Shown piece by piece: positions 49,072-58,597 of a stretch of 64,000 nucleotides of DNA; within the stretch, counting starts at the first letter, position 1, and every line of letters starts with the position of its first letter. Source of the DNA: Nostoc linckia z4 (lineage in GTDB: Bacteria; Cyanobacteriota; Cyanobacteriia; Cyanobacteriales; Nostocaceae); contig NZ_LAHA01000013.1 of the NCBI RefSeq assembly GCF_002608075.1, positions 1-64,000 of the forward strand. The letters are read 5' to 3'. The notes beneath the pieces were generated by a model. That model was not told the origin of the DNA and did no database searches. It saw nothing but the letters and a program-made list of their open reading frames with translations. The translations under genes and the position numbers were made by a program.

Positions 49072-50919
49072 ATGCTCAAGACAAGTTACGACTTTGACCA
49101 GGCTATCTTACCCGCAGGCTCTTCATTAAAGACTAATATTCTGCTACGTTTTCGTGCTGACATAGCTGAATCTCCCCGACGGAACCTGAATCTTTCTTTG
49201 GTGATTGACCGCTCAGGCTCTATGGCAGGCGCTCCCTTGCATCATGCCCTGAGAGCCGCCGAGTCTGTGGTGGAGCGACTTGAGCCAGAGGACATTCTCT
49301 CTGTGGTGGTTTACGACGATGAGGTGGACACAGTTGTAGCGCCGCAGCCTGTAAAAGACAAGGCTGCACTGAAAAATTCTATTAATAAAGTCAGAGCAGG
49401 CGGTATTACTAACTTATCTGGCGGATGGCTCAAAGGCTGCGAACATGTCAAAAAGCAACTCGATCCGCAAAAAATCAACCGGGTTCTCCTGCTGACGGAT
49501 GGTCACGCCAATATGGGTATTCAAGACCCGAAAATATTGACAACAACATCCGGGCAAAAAGCTGAGGAAGGCATCACCACAACTACCTTGGGCTTCGATC
49601 AAGGTTTCAATGAAGACTTGCTCATAGGAATGGCAAGGGCGGCTAACGGCAATTTCTACTTTATTCAAAGCATCGATGAAGCTACTGAAGTGTTTAGCAT
49701 TGAGCTAGATAGTCTCAGAGCTGTAGTAGGCCAGAATCTCACTGTGACAGTTGAGTTGGCTGATGGTGTCAAATTGATAGATACCTTAAGTTTGGCTAAA
49801 GTCAACCAAAATCAAGCTCGTCAAACTGCGATCGCCTTGGGAGAACTTTATGAAGGTGAAGACAAACTTTTGGGATTGAGTTTAGAGATATCCGCCGCTC
49901 AAATTGGCGAATTACCTGTGATGAAGTTACATTACAGTGCTGATGTTGTGCAAAATGACGTGATTCAAAGTGTGTCAGGCACAGTGGATATTGTTGCCAA
50001 AGTTGCTAGTGTTGAGGAAGCAGCCCTCGCTTCTTCAAGCCACATCATCCTAGAACTCAGCCGCCTCACCATCGCTAAGGCAAAAGAGACAGCCCTCGAT
50101 TTAGCCGAACATGGTAAACACGAAGAAGCTGAACAAATTTTGCGATCGCTCGTGAAAGATTTACGCGATAAAGGGCTGAATGAGAATTTTGAAATTGCTG
50201 AAGAAATAGATCAGCTAGAGTATTTCGCCGGTCGCATCGCCCAAAAAGCCTTGGGTAATGCCGGACGTAAGGAACTGCGGGATCAAAGTTTCCAAACAAT
50301 GACCCGCAATCGCAGTGATTTAGCGGCTCGTGGTGTCACCACTGGCGATGAAATCTATGGAATGACTGTTGTCAACGAAGTCGGTTCGGGTATAGAATTA
50401 CACTGCTTGCGTGAAGGCGGTAAACTGCGAATCAAAGTTATATCCGATGGCTACGATTCCACCAAGAACGTCCAATTTCCTAGAGCGATTCGTGCCGAGG
50501 GCGCACGCTATGTAGTTGAAGCACTGGAACCTTCAAGTGATGGCTCTTTTTACCGCGTGCGTGGTAATATAACCAGGCTAACTAGACCTGGTGAAGCAGA
50601 TATCTTTGCTGCTCCCAGACAATCAAGGTCAACTAGCACAGGTAAAGCATCCAAAGGCCCTGCTAGTGCCGCCGACCTACCCACAACCGATGCTATCAAA
50701 GATGGTATTCTCGTTCAATGCGTCAAAGATGGCAGTAAGTTACGTGCTAGAGTGGTTTCTGACGGATATGAACCGAATTGGAACATGCGTTTTCCGCGAT
50801 CGGTTCGCGAAGAAGGAATGCTTTACGTGGTAGATGAAATCAAAATCGCCCCCGATGGCAAGTCCTATATTGCCTGCGGTGAAATCAAGCGATTTGTACA
50901 ACCCACCATCACCAATTAA
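49072..50919 (+). CDS. VWA-domain protein with duplicated C-terminal module
   Basis: 615 aa. Residues about 38-215 are a von Willebrand A domain with a full MIDAS: Asp46-x-Ser48-x-Ser50 (VIDRSGSMAG), Thr in AGGITNLSGGW and Asp in VLLLTDGHANMG. A beta-rich region follows (220-310), then a helical region (330-420). The C terminus contains two copies of a module of about 80 residues: 435-510 (LREGGKLRIKVISDGYDSTK, VQFPRAIRAEGARYVVEAL) and 545-612 (VKDGSKLRARVVSDGYEPNW, RFPRSVREEGMLYVVDEI). ATG 49072 follows GAAGGGG. No signal peptide, so cytosolic. VWA proteins of this kind often work with MoxR ATPases, none of which is adjacent. Confidence 0.9.
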   Translation: MLKTSYDFDQAILPAGSSLKTNILLRFRADIAESPRRNLNLSLVIDRSGSMAGAPLHHALRAAESVVERLEPEDILSVVVYDDEVDTVVAPQPVKDKAALKNSINKVRAGGITNLSGGWLKGCEHVKKQLDPQKINRVLLLTDGHANMGIQDPKILTTTSGQKAEEGITTTTLGFDQGFNEDLLIGMARAANGNFYFIQSIDEATEVFSIELDSLRAVVGQNLTVTVELADGVKLIDTLSLAKVNQNQARQTAIALGELYEGEDKLLGLSLEISAAQIGELPVMKLHYSADVVQNDVIQSVSGTVDIVAKVASVEEAALASSSHIILELSRLTIAKAKETALDLAEHGKHEEAEQILRSLVKDLRDKGLNENFEIAEEIDQLEYFAGRIAQKALGNAGRKELRDQSFQTMTRNRSDLAARGVTTGDEIYGMTVVNEVGSGIELHCLREGGKLRIKVISDGYDSTKNVQFPRAIRAEGARYVVEALEPSSDGSFYRVRGNITRLTRPGEADIFAAPRQSRSTSTGKASKGPASAADLPTTDAIKDGILVQCVKDGSKLRARVVSDGYEPNWNMRFPRSVREEGMLYVVDEIKIAPDGKSYIACGEIKRFVQPTITN

Positions 50920-50940
50920 TATCCGCAACCAACCAAAGTA

Positions 50941-50962
50941 GGGGCGAACGGCTGTTCGCCCT
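50941..50962. repeat. Palindromic repeat GGGGCGAACGGCTGTTCGCCC
   Basis: Third member of the GGGGCGNACNGCTGTNCGCCC palindrome family, 20 bp after the VWA stop; may act as a terminator-like structure. Confidence 0.72.
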
Positions 50963-50977
50963 CACCCAATACGTTTT

Positions 50978-51090
50978 GGGGAAAGGGGAAAGGGGAAAGG
51001 GAAAAGGGGAAAGTGGAAAGGGGAAAGGGGGAAGGGGGAAGGGAACAGGGAACAGGGAACAGGGAACAGGGAACAGGGAACAGGGAACAG
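50978..51090. repeat. STRR arrays (AAAGGGG)n and (GGGAACA)n
   Basis: GGGGAAAGGGGAAA units (50978-51035) followed by about seven copies of GGAACAG (51040-51090), separating the convergent VWA and DUF6671 genes. Confidence 0.88.
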
Positions 51091-51132
51091 CAATTTCTAT
51101 TGGATGAAAAATTTTCAAATTAAATCTACCCT

Positions 51133-51996
51133 CTAGGGATTGCAGTACATACATTGTGCTGGTTCAGCATATTCAATTCCATTGGGAAATACTTTTTCTT
51201 GAATAAACCCACATTTTTGACATTGATAAATAACATTGAGGGTTAAAGCCGTTGGCATACCGCACATTGCACAAGGTAATCCGGGAATTCTTTCCATGAC
51301 TTCAAAACCAGGCGTAGAACATTGTGGGCAACAACTTTGAATTTTTCTGATTAAATCTTGAGTAGCTTTAGCAATGTTATTCATGCGGGTAGGGTTATAC
51401 ATTGCCCGCATATCTGTTTCTAAATGTGCTTTACCTGTGGGGGAATTTGCAATGGCAAAATTCACGGCTTCTACAAGTTGCTTTTCTGTAGTAATTCCTT
51501 TAATAATTTGCTGACTATCTTGAGGATATTCGCTAAACATCACCACTAAACCATGTTCCGGAAAGCCGATTTTTTTAGCAAATTGCAATGCCTGGTCGAT
51601 ACTTTCCACAACAATGTGGCTATGATTGGTTTCTAGAGAAAATTCTTCTCCAATAATTTCTAAATTATTGTTTGTATCTAAAAGTATTACAATTTCTCGA
51701 TTAGTAGAAATAAAAGGTATGCTAGGGTGAGGTACAAAACTCCCTTCACTAGCTAATGCTAAACTTTCGCCAGTCAATTCTAATGCTTTTTTGGCTTTCA
51801 ATCTAGCGGTTGCAATTTGATTACCTGGACGTTGAACATCTCTAGTAAATGTCCCAAAAGCATCAGTATTAAAATTTTGAGGAACAATAACTTGAATTCC
51901 TAATTCTGCTGCTAAAATTGGAGCGATCGCTTTTTCTTTTTGGTGCATTGTTGCCAATACTGCTATCCGATGAGTAAATAATGAATTCCTTTGCAT
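51133..51996 (-). CDS. DUF6671-type protein with C-terminal zinc ribbons
   Basis: 287 aa. The N-terminal two thirds (RIAVLATMHQKEKAIAPILA, GTFTRDVQRPGNQIATARLK, LALASEGSFVPHPSIPFIST, REIVILLDTNNNLEIIG) fit the uncharacterised DUF6671 family. The C-terminal 70 residues hold Cys pairs C-C-P-Q-C, C-AMC-G, CQKC and CMYC, suggesting two zinc-binding knuckles. The conserved ATMHQKE and EGSF segments suggest an enzyme-like site. Function undescribed. Cytoplasmic. Starts 3 bp after the lnt stop on the same strand, so probably in the gyrA-lnt transcript. Confidence 0.75.
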   Translation of the reverse strand: MQRNSLFTHRIAVLATMHQKEKAIAPILAAELGIQVIVPQNFNTDAFGTFTRDVQRPGNQIATARLKAKKALELTGESLALASEGSFVPHPSIPFISTNREIVILLDTNNNLEIIGEEFSLETNHSHIVVESIDQALQFAKKIGFPEHGLVVMFSEYPQDSQQIIKGITTEKQLVEAVNFAIANSPTGKAHLETDMRAMYNPTRMNNIAKATQDLIRKIQSCCPQCSTPGFEVMERIPGLPCAMCGMPTALTLNVIYQCQKCGFIQEKVFPNGIEYAEPAQCMYCNP

Positions 51997-51999
51997 TTT

Positions 52000-53616
52000 T
52001 TACCTCTTTTGAAATAGCCAAAGTCCTCCAGAGGAGATTAACAACAACGGTGTCAACCAATCACCCCAACGCACATATAAAGTTTTTGTTTGTCGGCGAT
52101 AAATTGTTTCGGCATGAGTTTCGTAAGTATTATATCCAGATATCCACAAAGTTCTCCCGTGAGGATTTATAAAGGCTGAATATCCTGTGTTAGTTGCCCG
52201 TGCTGACCATCTATCAGTTTCAATTGCCCGCATGATATCCTGGGCGTGATGCTGGAATGGCATGGATGGACTGTAATGAGCATCATTAGAGGAACTGAGA
52301 ATAAATTGTCCCCCCGCCGCAGCTTGATAGCGAAATTGTTCGGGAAAAGCAGATTCATAACATATACTAGCGATCGCTCTCCCAAAAGGAGTGTCAAATA
52401 TCTGATTTGCTGCACCCGCAACTTGATGTGCTTCCAAAGGCGACAACCGCTCAACTATGCCACCTAAAATTTCTTCAAAGGGAATATATTCTCCCAAAGG
52501 TACTAATTTCGCTTTGTCGTAGCGACTGACTATTTCCCCTCGATTATTAAAAGTAAACAAGCTAATTGTATAACTGCGCCCTGTTTCGCCAAAAGCCCCA
52601 ATCCAAGCCACTACGCCTTTTTCCTTCACCGCTGCCACTAAAGCAGTTGCCATCAAGTTACGCTGGAAAACAGGTAAAGCCCCCTCGGCGGTAAGAACTG
52701 CATCGACACCTTGATTGGCTAAACTTATGTATCCCTTGGTATAATTTTCTTCGGCGCGACGAAATCCTTCGGAACTCCGCAAAAGCCGATTAGGAATATT
52801 ACCTTGAACAATTCCCACTTTCAACGCCGCTTCTGGTGGTTGGGCGATGGGACGACTGTATAAAATAAAACCTATTAAATGTAAACTAATTAATAGCCCA
52901 ACGCCAGTAGCTAAGTATTTATTAACGAACCACAGAGGCGCAGAGGCCGCAGAGGAAATTCTCTCTGCGTTCTCTGTGTCTCTGCGGTTCGTCCATGCTT
53001 CAGCAATTAACCCATTCACAGCGACTATTGCCGCAGTCACAGCATTGGGGCCGGAGAGTTGACCAAGGTGTAAAATTACGAGATTATACGTACTTTGTGT
53101 GTAAGCCAAAGAACTCCACCACAAAGGCCCAGCACTCCAGAGACTCTCTAAACCACACCACACAGCTGTACCAATTAGTATACGCAGCCAAGATTTTTGC
53201 TCGCCCAAACGCACCATTACAGCTGCCCAAATGCTAACCAGTATTCCCCCCAAAACACTGATAAATCCCCAACAAAAAAGTGCGATCGCCAAACTCGGCA
53301 ACCACGGCACACCTAACCAAGTCATGGGGTGAATTCCTCTAATCCAGGAGAGGGCCATACCGTGAAAGGCGACGCCCCAGAGAAAGGAGGGGGAGATGGG
53401 GAGATGGGGAGATGGGGGGGATTGGTTTTTAGGTTTTGAGGAGGTAACAAGCAACACCCACAGGGGAGCTAGAGCAATCCAAGCTAGGAACCACGCACCG
53501 ACGGGGGCGACGGTCACCCCCATCAAAATGCCACTGGCTAAGGCAATCAACCAAGGAGGTAAGGAGGTTAATTCCTCTCCTTGCCTCCCCTGTTTTTTAC
53601 TCTGCTTCTTCTGCAT
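52000..53616 (-). CDS. lnt: Apolipoprotein N-acyltransferase Lnt
   Basis: 538 aa from ATG 53616 (two upstream GTG codons also possible). An inner-membrane enzyme adding the third acyl chain to lipoproteins. N-terminal membrane segments ([31 protein letters not shown]) precede a nitrilase-like periplasmic domain with the E-K-C triad: Glu in [11 protein letters not shown], Lys in [13 protein letters not shown], Cys in [29 protein letters not shown] is also typical. The start overlaps the gyrA end by 20 bp, implying coupling. Two insertions are repeat-derived: [11 protein letters not shown] near residue 70 (DNA about 53385-53420) and [20 protein letters not shown] in a periplasm-facing loop (DNA 52925-52992). 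Confidence 0.93.
   Translation of the reverse strand: MQKKQSKKQGRQGEELTSLPPWLIALASGILMGVTVAPVGAWFLAWIALAPLWVLLVTSSKPKNQSPPSPHLPISPSFLWGVAFHGMALSWIRGIHPMTWLGVPWLPSLAIALFCWGFISVLGGILVSIWAAVMVRLGEQKSWLRILIGTAVWCGLESLWSAGPLWWSSLAYTQSTYNLVILHLGQLSGPNAVTAAIVAVNGLIAEAWTNRRDTENAERISSAASAPLWFVNKYLATGVGLLISLHLIGFILYSRPIAQPPEAALKVGIVQGNIPNRLLRSSEGFRRAEENYTKGYISLANQGVDAVLTAEGALPVFQRNLMATALVAAVKEKGVVAWIGAFGETGRSYTISLFTFNNRGEIVSRYDKAKLVPLGEYIPFEEILGGIVERLSPLEAHQVAGAANQIFDTPFGRAIASICYESAFPEQFRYQAAAGGQFILSSSNDAHYSPSMPFQHHAQDIMRAIETDRWSARATNTGYSAFINPHGRTLWISGYNTYETHAETIYRRQTKTLYVRWGDWLTPLLLISSGGLWLFQKR
52925..52992 (-). repeat. Palindromic repeat inserted in lnt
   Basis: A 68-bp imperfect palindrome (ACGAACC...GGTTCGT, arms of CAGAGGCGCAGAG/CTCTGCGTTCTCTG type) lies in frame in lnt and adds about 22 residues between two membrane segments. 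Confidence 0.78.
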
Positions 53617-56185
53617 CACCACTATCAGGGGGAACTATTGCTACTCCGGTAATGGCGTCGTCTTCATCTAAACGCTGCACTCTGACTCCAGTTGCCGATC
53701 GCGATTGTACGGAAATTGCATTTACGGCTTGCCGAATAATAATACCGCGATTGGTGACCATCATGATTTCGTCGCCATCGTTGTTCACAATGCGTAGAGT
53801 TGCTAGTTGGTCTTTGGTTTTACGGTTTTTGAATTTGGTGGCCATTAAACCTTGACCAGCACGGTTTTGCAGGCGGAATTGAGCCACTGGTACGCGTTTT
53901 CCATAGCCTCCCATTGTGATTACCAACACCCAAGGGCCGACACTGCCATTACCAGGAACTTCTGCTGACTCTTCATTGATTTCGATTTCTTCGGTTTCAA
54001 TTTCTTCAACTTCGGCTTCTGTAACTGTATCCAAGGTTTCGAGAATTGCCGCAGGTAAAATATCCATACCCACCAATTCGTCTTTATTTTTCAACTTCAT
54101 GGCTTTCACCCCACGAGTCGCCCTACCCAAGGGGCGCAGTTGGTCGTGGTTGCACCGGAAGTGAATCGCCATTCCTTGACGAGAACCAATAATCACGCTG
54201 TCTTCTACTCTGGCGCGTCGTACCCACCGGAGTTGGTCGCCTTCTTCTAGGGAAATGGCAATTAAGCCATTGGCGCGAATGCTGTTAAAAGCTGCCAATT
54301 CGGTTTTTTTGATATTACCGCCTTTGGTGAGCATCACCAGATATTCCTCGTTACTAAATTCGTCAACGGGGACAATGGAGGTAATTTTCTCTTCCTTGGG
54401 AATGGGTAGCATTTGCACGATGGGAGTACCGCGACTGGTGCGGGAACCCACAGGAATTTGATAGGCTTTGAGGCAGTAAACTACACCGCGTTCGCTAAAG
54501 AACAAAACGCTGTCGTGGTCGCAGCAAGTTAAGAAATGCTCAACGGTGTCATCATCTTTGACCTTGGCGGCGGCTTTACCTCTGGTAGCACGGCTTTGGG
54601 CTTCAAAGGTGTTGACGGGCATCCGTTTAATGTAGCCTTGTTCTGTCAGTAAAATTACGGCTTTTTCGTTGGCAATTAAGTCACGTTCGTCGATTTCGCC
54701 TTCCCCTGGTAAAATCACTGTGCGTCTGGGGGTGGCGAACTTAGTTTTTAGTTCGGTGACTTCGGTTTCAATGATTTCCAATACCCTCTGCCGCCGTGCC
54801 AAAATATCTTGCAAATCGGCAATTTTGGCTTGTAATTCTTCGTGTTCCAGACGAATTTTGTCGGCTTCTAAGGCAGTCAACCGCCGTAATTGCATCTGTA
54901 AGATGGCATCGGCTTGCACTTCCGAAAGTCCGTAGGTTTCGATTAATTCGCCTTTGGCTGTGGGTGCATCTGGGGCATGGCGAATCAAGTTAATAATTGC
55001 ATCTAGGTGGGACAGGGCAATTAATAACCCTTGTAAAATGTGGTCGCGTTCCTCAGCTTTTCGCAATTCGTAGCGGGTGCGTCTGGCAATGGATTCGATG
55101 CGGAAGTCCAAGAAGACGCTTAAGAATTGCTTGAGGGTGAGTACTAGGGGTTCGCTATTCACCAATGCCAACATGTTAGCGCCGAAGTTGGCTTGCAGTG
55201 GTGTTTGCTTGTAGAGGTTGTTCAAAACCACGCGGGGATAAGCATCGCGCTTGAGTTCGATGACAATCCGCATCCCGTCGCGATCGCTTTCGTCTCGGAT
55301 ATCTGCAATGCCCTCTAGCCGCTTTTCGTTCACCATTTCGGCGATTTTTTCAATTAACGCCGCTTTGTTGGTTTGATAGGGCAATTCGGTGATGACGATT
55401 GCTTCTCTATCTGGGCGTCCCCGCTGTTCGATGGTTTCAATGCTGGCGACACCGCGCATGGTAATGGAACCGCGTCCGGTGGTGAAAGCTTCCCGAATGG
55501 CAGCTGTCCCCAAAATTTGCGCCCCAGTGGGAAAGTCGGGGCCGTGGACATACTGCATTAATTCGATATCGGTGATTTCTGGATTGTGAATTAGTGCCAC
55601 CAAGCCGTCAATTAATTCCCCCAAATTGTGTGGCGGAATGTTCGTTGCCATACCCACGGCAATCCCAGAGGAACCGTTGAGCAGTAATTGGGGAATCCGG
55701 GCTGGGAGTACTGTGGGTTCTTGCTGGGAACCGTCGAAGTTATCCGCAAAGTCTACGGTTTCTGATTCAATATCGTGTAATAAGCCAGCAGAAGTTAAAG
55801 CTTGCAAGCGACATTCTGTATATCGCATTGCCGCTGGCGGATCGTTATCCACCGAACCAAAGTTACCATGCCCGTCTACCAAAGGCGATCGCATGGAAAA
55901 ATCCTGCGCCATCCGCACCAAAGCATCATACACAGCCGTGTCACCGTGGGGGTGATATTTACCCAACACTTCCCCCACCACACGGGCACATTTCTTAAAC
56001 GGGCGATCGTGCAGCAGACCTAGCTCGTGCATTGCGTAGAGAATGCGACGATGCACAGGTTTTAGACCATCCCTTGCATCTGGCAGCGCCCGACCCACTA
56101 TCACGCTCATGGCGTATTCCAGATAAGACTGCGACATTTCGTTTCGCAAGTCTGTCGGGATAATCCTCTCCTGTGAGGTTGTCAT
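53597..56185 (-). CDS. gyrA: DNA gyrase subunit A
   Basis: 862 aa. The breakage-reunion subunit of gyrase; with GyrB it introduces negative supercoils. Catalytic Tyr lies in [13 protein letters not shown]. The quinolone region reads [20 protein letters not shown], with Thr where E. coli has Ser83. N terminus [20 protein letters not shown] and [14 protein letters not shown] are diagnostic. The C-terminal beta-pinwheel follows ([55 protein letters not shown]) with an acidic insertion ([20 protein letters not shown]). The pinwheel's lack of a clear QRRGGKG box is usual for some cyanobacterial paralogues. First gene of an apparent gyrA-lnt-DUF6671 transcript. Confidence 0.95.
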   Translation of the reverse strand: MTTSQERIIPTDLRNEMSQSYLEYAMSVIVGRALPDARDGLKPVHRRILYAMHELGLLHDRPFKKCARVVGEVLGKYHPHGDTAVYDALVRMAQDFSMRSPLVDGHGNFGSVDNDPPAAMRYTECRLQALTSAGLLHDIESETVDFADNFDGSQQEPTVLPARIPQLLLNGSSGIAVGMATNIPPHNLGELIDGLVALIHNPEITDIELMQYVHGPDFPTGAQILGTAAIREAFTTGRGSITMRGVASIETIEQRGRPDREAIVITELPYQTNKAALIEKIAEMVNEKRLEGIADIRDESDRDGMRIVIELKRDAYPRVVLNNLYKQTPLQANFGANMLALVNSEPLVLTLKQFLSVFLDFRIESIARRTRYELRKAEERDHILQGLLIALSHLDAIINLIRHAPDAPTAKGELIETYGLSEVQADAILQMQLRRLTALEADKIRLEHEELQAKIADLQDILARRQRVLEIIETEVTELKTKFATPRRTVILPGEGEIDERDLIANEKAVILLTEQGYIKRMPVNTFEAQSRATRGKAAAKVKDDDTVEHFLTCCDHDSVLFFSERGVVYCLKAYQIPVGSRTSRGTPIVQMLPIPKEEKITSIVPVDEFSNEEYLVMLTKGGNIKKTELAAFNSIRANGLIAISLEEGDQLRWVRRARVEDSVIIGSRQGMAIHFRCNHDQLRPLGRATRGVKAMKLKNKDELVGMDILPAAILETLDTVTEAEVEEIETEEIEINEESAEVPGNGSVGPWVLVITMGGYGKRVPVAQFRLQNRAGQGLMATKFKNRKTKDQLATLRIVNNDGDEIMMVTNRGIIIRQAVNAISVQSRSATGVRVQRLDEDDAITGVAIVPPDSGDAEEAE

Positions 56186-56776
56186 AACCTAAAAATCTCC
56201 AAAAATCGTAGATTTTAGCTTTTTTACTCGACACAGCGCAAAATTATTCTAAATTGCTCTTGAATAATTGCCATTATCTGATATAATTCTAGCATGTATT
56301 ACCTTTTCCTGTCTGAATAGCTAATTAAAGTATCTAGTCAAAAGTTAGTAAATAAATATACTAAATGTAGATACAATGGCAGGTACAGAAGCCCACATTT
56401 TAAGAGTCTAAGATAAGTCAGGACTTACGCAACCCCGATATTGTCATTGCAAGCAAAACCTAGTGTAGGGAAGTAATCCCCGCCTCAGGTGGGAGATTAC
56501 TAAGCTATAGCTTGTAATGACGAAATGACGTTATTTTTGCGTAATTGATGTAAGTAGATTAACGTAATTGAAAATAATTCTGTAAAATAACTCACTAATT
56601 TAACTGAGTTCGATTATTTACAGAAACTACTTAATTTAAAATGTTATTAATTAGACTTTATTATTTAAAACATCCTGTTAATTGCGAATTGGTATAAATA
56701 ACAATTTAAGTCCCAAGGTAGTGTATGCCTTGCAACTAAAAAATCTAAGCTTGGCCTATGAGTCCGGGTAAAAACC
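56186..56776. other. Intergenic region upstream of gyrA
   Basis: An AT-rich gap of 590 bp, expected to carry the gyrA promoter. It includes an inverted-repeat element at 56421-56555 (GGACTTACGCAA ... TTGCGTAAT ... TGTAAGT, with internal TGTCATTGCAAGC/GCTTGTAATGACG). No gene supported. Confidence 0.55.
56421..56555. repeat. Dispersed inverted-repeat element
   Basis: CTTACGCAA at the left recurs as TTGCGTAA...GTAAG at the right, and TGTCATTGCAAGC pairs with GCTTGTAATGACG. GC-rich CCCCGCCTCAGGTGGGAG occupies the centre. Confidence 0.55.
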
Positions 56777-56977
56777 ATGAATAAGGAAACAGTTCCTAAC
56801 CAAGCAGAAAAGATGAATCCAGAAAGCGATACATCACAATTAAGTCCAGAGGTACTTGACAAAATCAAACACCCTCCAAAAATGGACGATGTGATTCGCG
56901 AGCAATCACCAGACGAGCGCAAAACAAACCAAGCTTTAGTACCTGAAATGCTAGAGCAACCAAGTGAGGAATTGTAG
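56777..56977 (+). CDS. Small acidic hypothetical protein
   Basis: 66 aa, rich in Glu, Pro, Gln and Lys (MNKETVPNQAEKMNPESDTS, SPEVLDKIKHPPKMDDVIRE, MLEQPSEEL); hydrophilic and probably disordered. Composition is protein-like rather than repeat-like, but no Shine-Dalgarno sequence is obvious, and the stop is followed directly by a GGGCATT array. Probably a real small gene; function unknown. Confidence 0.5.
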   Translation: MNKETVPNQAEKMNPESDTSQLSPEVLDKIKHPPKMDDVIREQSPDERKTNQALVPEMLEQPSEEL

Positions 56978-56985
56978 CAAGGGGC

Positions 56986-57145
56986 TGGGGCATTGGGCAT
57001 TGGGCATTGGGCATGGAGACAAGGGGGACAAGGGGGACAAGGGGGACAAGGGGGACAAGGGGGACAAGGGGGACAAGGTAGCAATTTTTCTCCCCTATCT
57101 CCCCCATCTCTCCCATCTCCCCCATCTCCCCATCTCCCCATCTCT
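56986..57145. repeat. Compound STRR region: GGGCATT, GGGGGACAA and ATCTCCC arrays
   Basis: Three back-to-back tandem arrays: heptamer GGGCATT (56986-57014), about seven copies of the 9-bp GGGGGACAA (57017-57079), and ATCTCCCCC (57094-57145). They fill the spacer before sat. Confidence 0.92.
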
Positions 57146-57215
57146 TTTGTCCCACCATTTGGTAAGTTAGTACATAGTCTGAAACAATAGCAGTAATAAC
57201 TCAGAGGGGATTACG

Positions 57216-58394
57216 TTGAGTCACCAGAAAGATGCCATTGCCCCCCACGGTGGACAGTTAGTTAACCGTATCGCCACACCAGAACAAAGAGAAGAATTTC
57301 TCTCAAAAGCGGACTTTTTGCCGCGAGTGCAGCTTGACGATCGCGCTGTATCCGATTTAGAAATGATAGCGATCGGTGCTTTTAGTCCACTGACGGGTTT
57401 TATGAACCAGGAAGACTACAATGGCACCGTCACACAAATGCGATTAGCTAACGGTCTTGTGTGGTCGATACCAATTACACTATCGGTAGCCGAAGAAGTA
57501 GCTTCCCCTCTCCAAGAAGGCAGCTTAATTCGCCTCGATAACCCCGCAGGTAAGTTTATTGGAGTTTTGCAACTCAGCCAAAAATACCAATACGACAAAA
57601 CCCGCGAGGCAATTAATGTCTATCGCACTGATGATGCCAATCATCCAGGAGTGCAGGTAATCTATAATCAAGGCTCAGTACATCTGGCTGGTGACATCTG
57701 GCTATTACAACGGGAACCCCATCCTCTTTTTCCCACTTATCAAATCGATCCCGCCGCTTCCCGGCAAATCTTCCGCGAAAATAATTGGAAAACCATCGTT
57801 GGTTTTCAAACTCGCAACCCCATCCACCGCGCCCACGAATACATCCAAAAGTGCGCCTTAGAAACAGTGGATGCTTTATTTTTACATCCATTAGTCGGCG
57901 CAACCAAAGATGATGATATTCCCGCCGACGTGCGGATGCGCTGCTATGAGATTTTGCTGGAACACTACTATCCTAGCGACAGGGTAATTTTAGCAATTAA
58001 TCCCGCAGCCATGCGTTATGCCGGCCCTCGTGAAGCTATATTCCACGCCCTAGTGCGTAAAAACTACGGCTGCACCCACTTTATCGTCGGCCGCGACCAT
58101 GCCGGAGTTGGTAATTATTATGGCACTTATGACGCTCAATACATCTTTGATGAATTTGAGCCAAGTGAATTAGGCATCGTGCCCATGAAATTTGAACACG
58201 CCTTCTACTGTACCCGTACCAAGCAGATGGCGACAACTAAAACCAGTCCCAGCAAACCAGAAGAACGCATACACCTCTCCGGAACCAAAGTCAGAGAAAT
58301 GCTGCGACGCGGTGAATTACCTCCACCAGAATTTTCTCGCCCAGAAGTAGCCGCCGAATTAGCACGGGCAATGCGGATACAGGTGTCGGTTTAG
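57216..58394 (+). CDS. sat: ATP sulfurylase (sulfate adenylyltransferase)
   Basis: 392 aa, first enzyme of assimilatory sulfate reduction (ATP + sulfate to APS + PPi). Starts at TTG 57216, with CAGAGGGGA at good spacing and sequence [12 protein letters not shown] conserved from the start. Motifs: [50 protein letters not shown] (HxxH-type ATP site), [50 protein letters not shown] and [15 protein letters not shown]. Single-domain homohexamer type without an APS kinase domain. No cys genes adjoin. Confidence 0.97.
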   Translation: MSHQKDAIAPHGGQLVNRIATPEQREEFLSKADFLPRVQLDDRAVSDLEMIAIGAFSPLTGFMNQEDYNGTVTQMRLANGLVWSIPITLSVAEEVASPLQEGSLIRLDNPAGKFIGVLQLSQKYQYDKTREAINVYRTDDANHPGVQVIYNQGSVHLAGDIWLLQREPHPLFPTYQIDPAASRQIFRENNWKTIVGFQTRNPIHRAHEYIQKCALETVDALFLHPLVGATKDDDIPADVRMRCYEILLEHYYPSDRVILAINPAAMRYAGPREAIFHALVRKNYGCTHFIVGRDHAGVGNYYGTYDAQYIFDEFEPSELGIVPMKFEHAFYCTRTKQMATTKTSPSKPEERIHLSGTKVREMLRRGELPPPEFSRPEVAAELARAMRIQVSV

Positions 58395-58414
58395 GGTATA
58401 ACCCTTCGGGTAGG

Positions 58415-58530
58415 GAAAAGGGAAAAGGAAAAAGGGAAAAAGGAAAAGGGAAAAAAGAAAAGGGAAAAGGGTATTATGAGGGATCTTTCCTTTCCCCTTT
58501 GCCCTTTTCCCTTTCCCCCTACCCCTCTGC
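58415..58530. repeat. Purine-rich simple repeat (GGGAAAA)n and complement
   Basis: Variable GGGAAAAAGG units (58415-58470) followed by CCTTTCCCCTTTGCCC (58490-58525) between sat and the caspase homologue; the two halves are complementary and could form a long hairpin. Confidence 0.82.
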
Positions 58531-58597
58531 CCCCTTTACACTACAGTCCTTAAACCTTTAAGCTGCTAGCTGGTAGGCTGAGAAATGATGGCTAATT

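Noticed and set aside
49414..50299. Minus-strand frames inside the VWA gene
   Set aside because: Shadows of a well-supported gene.
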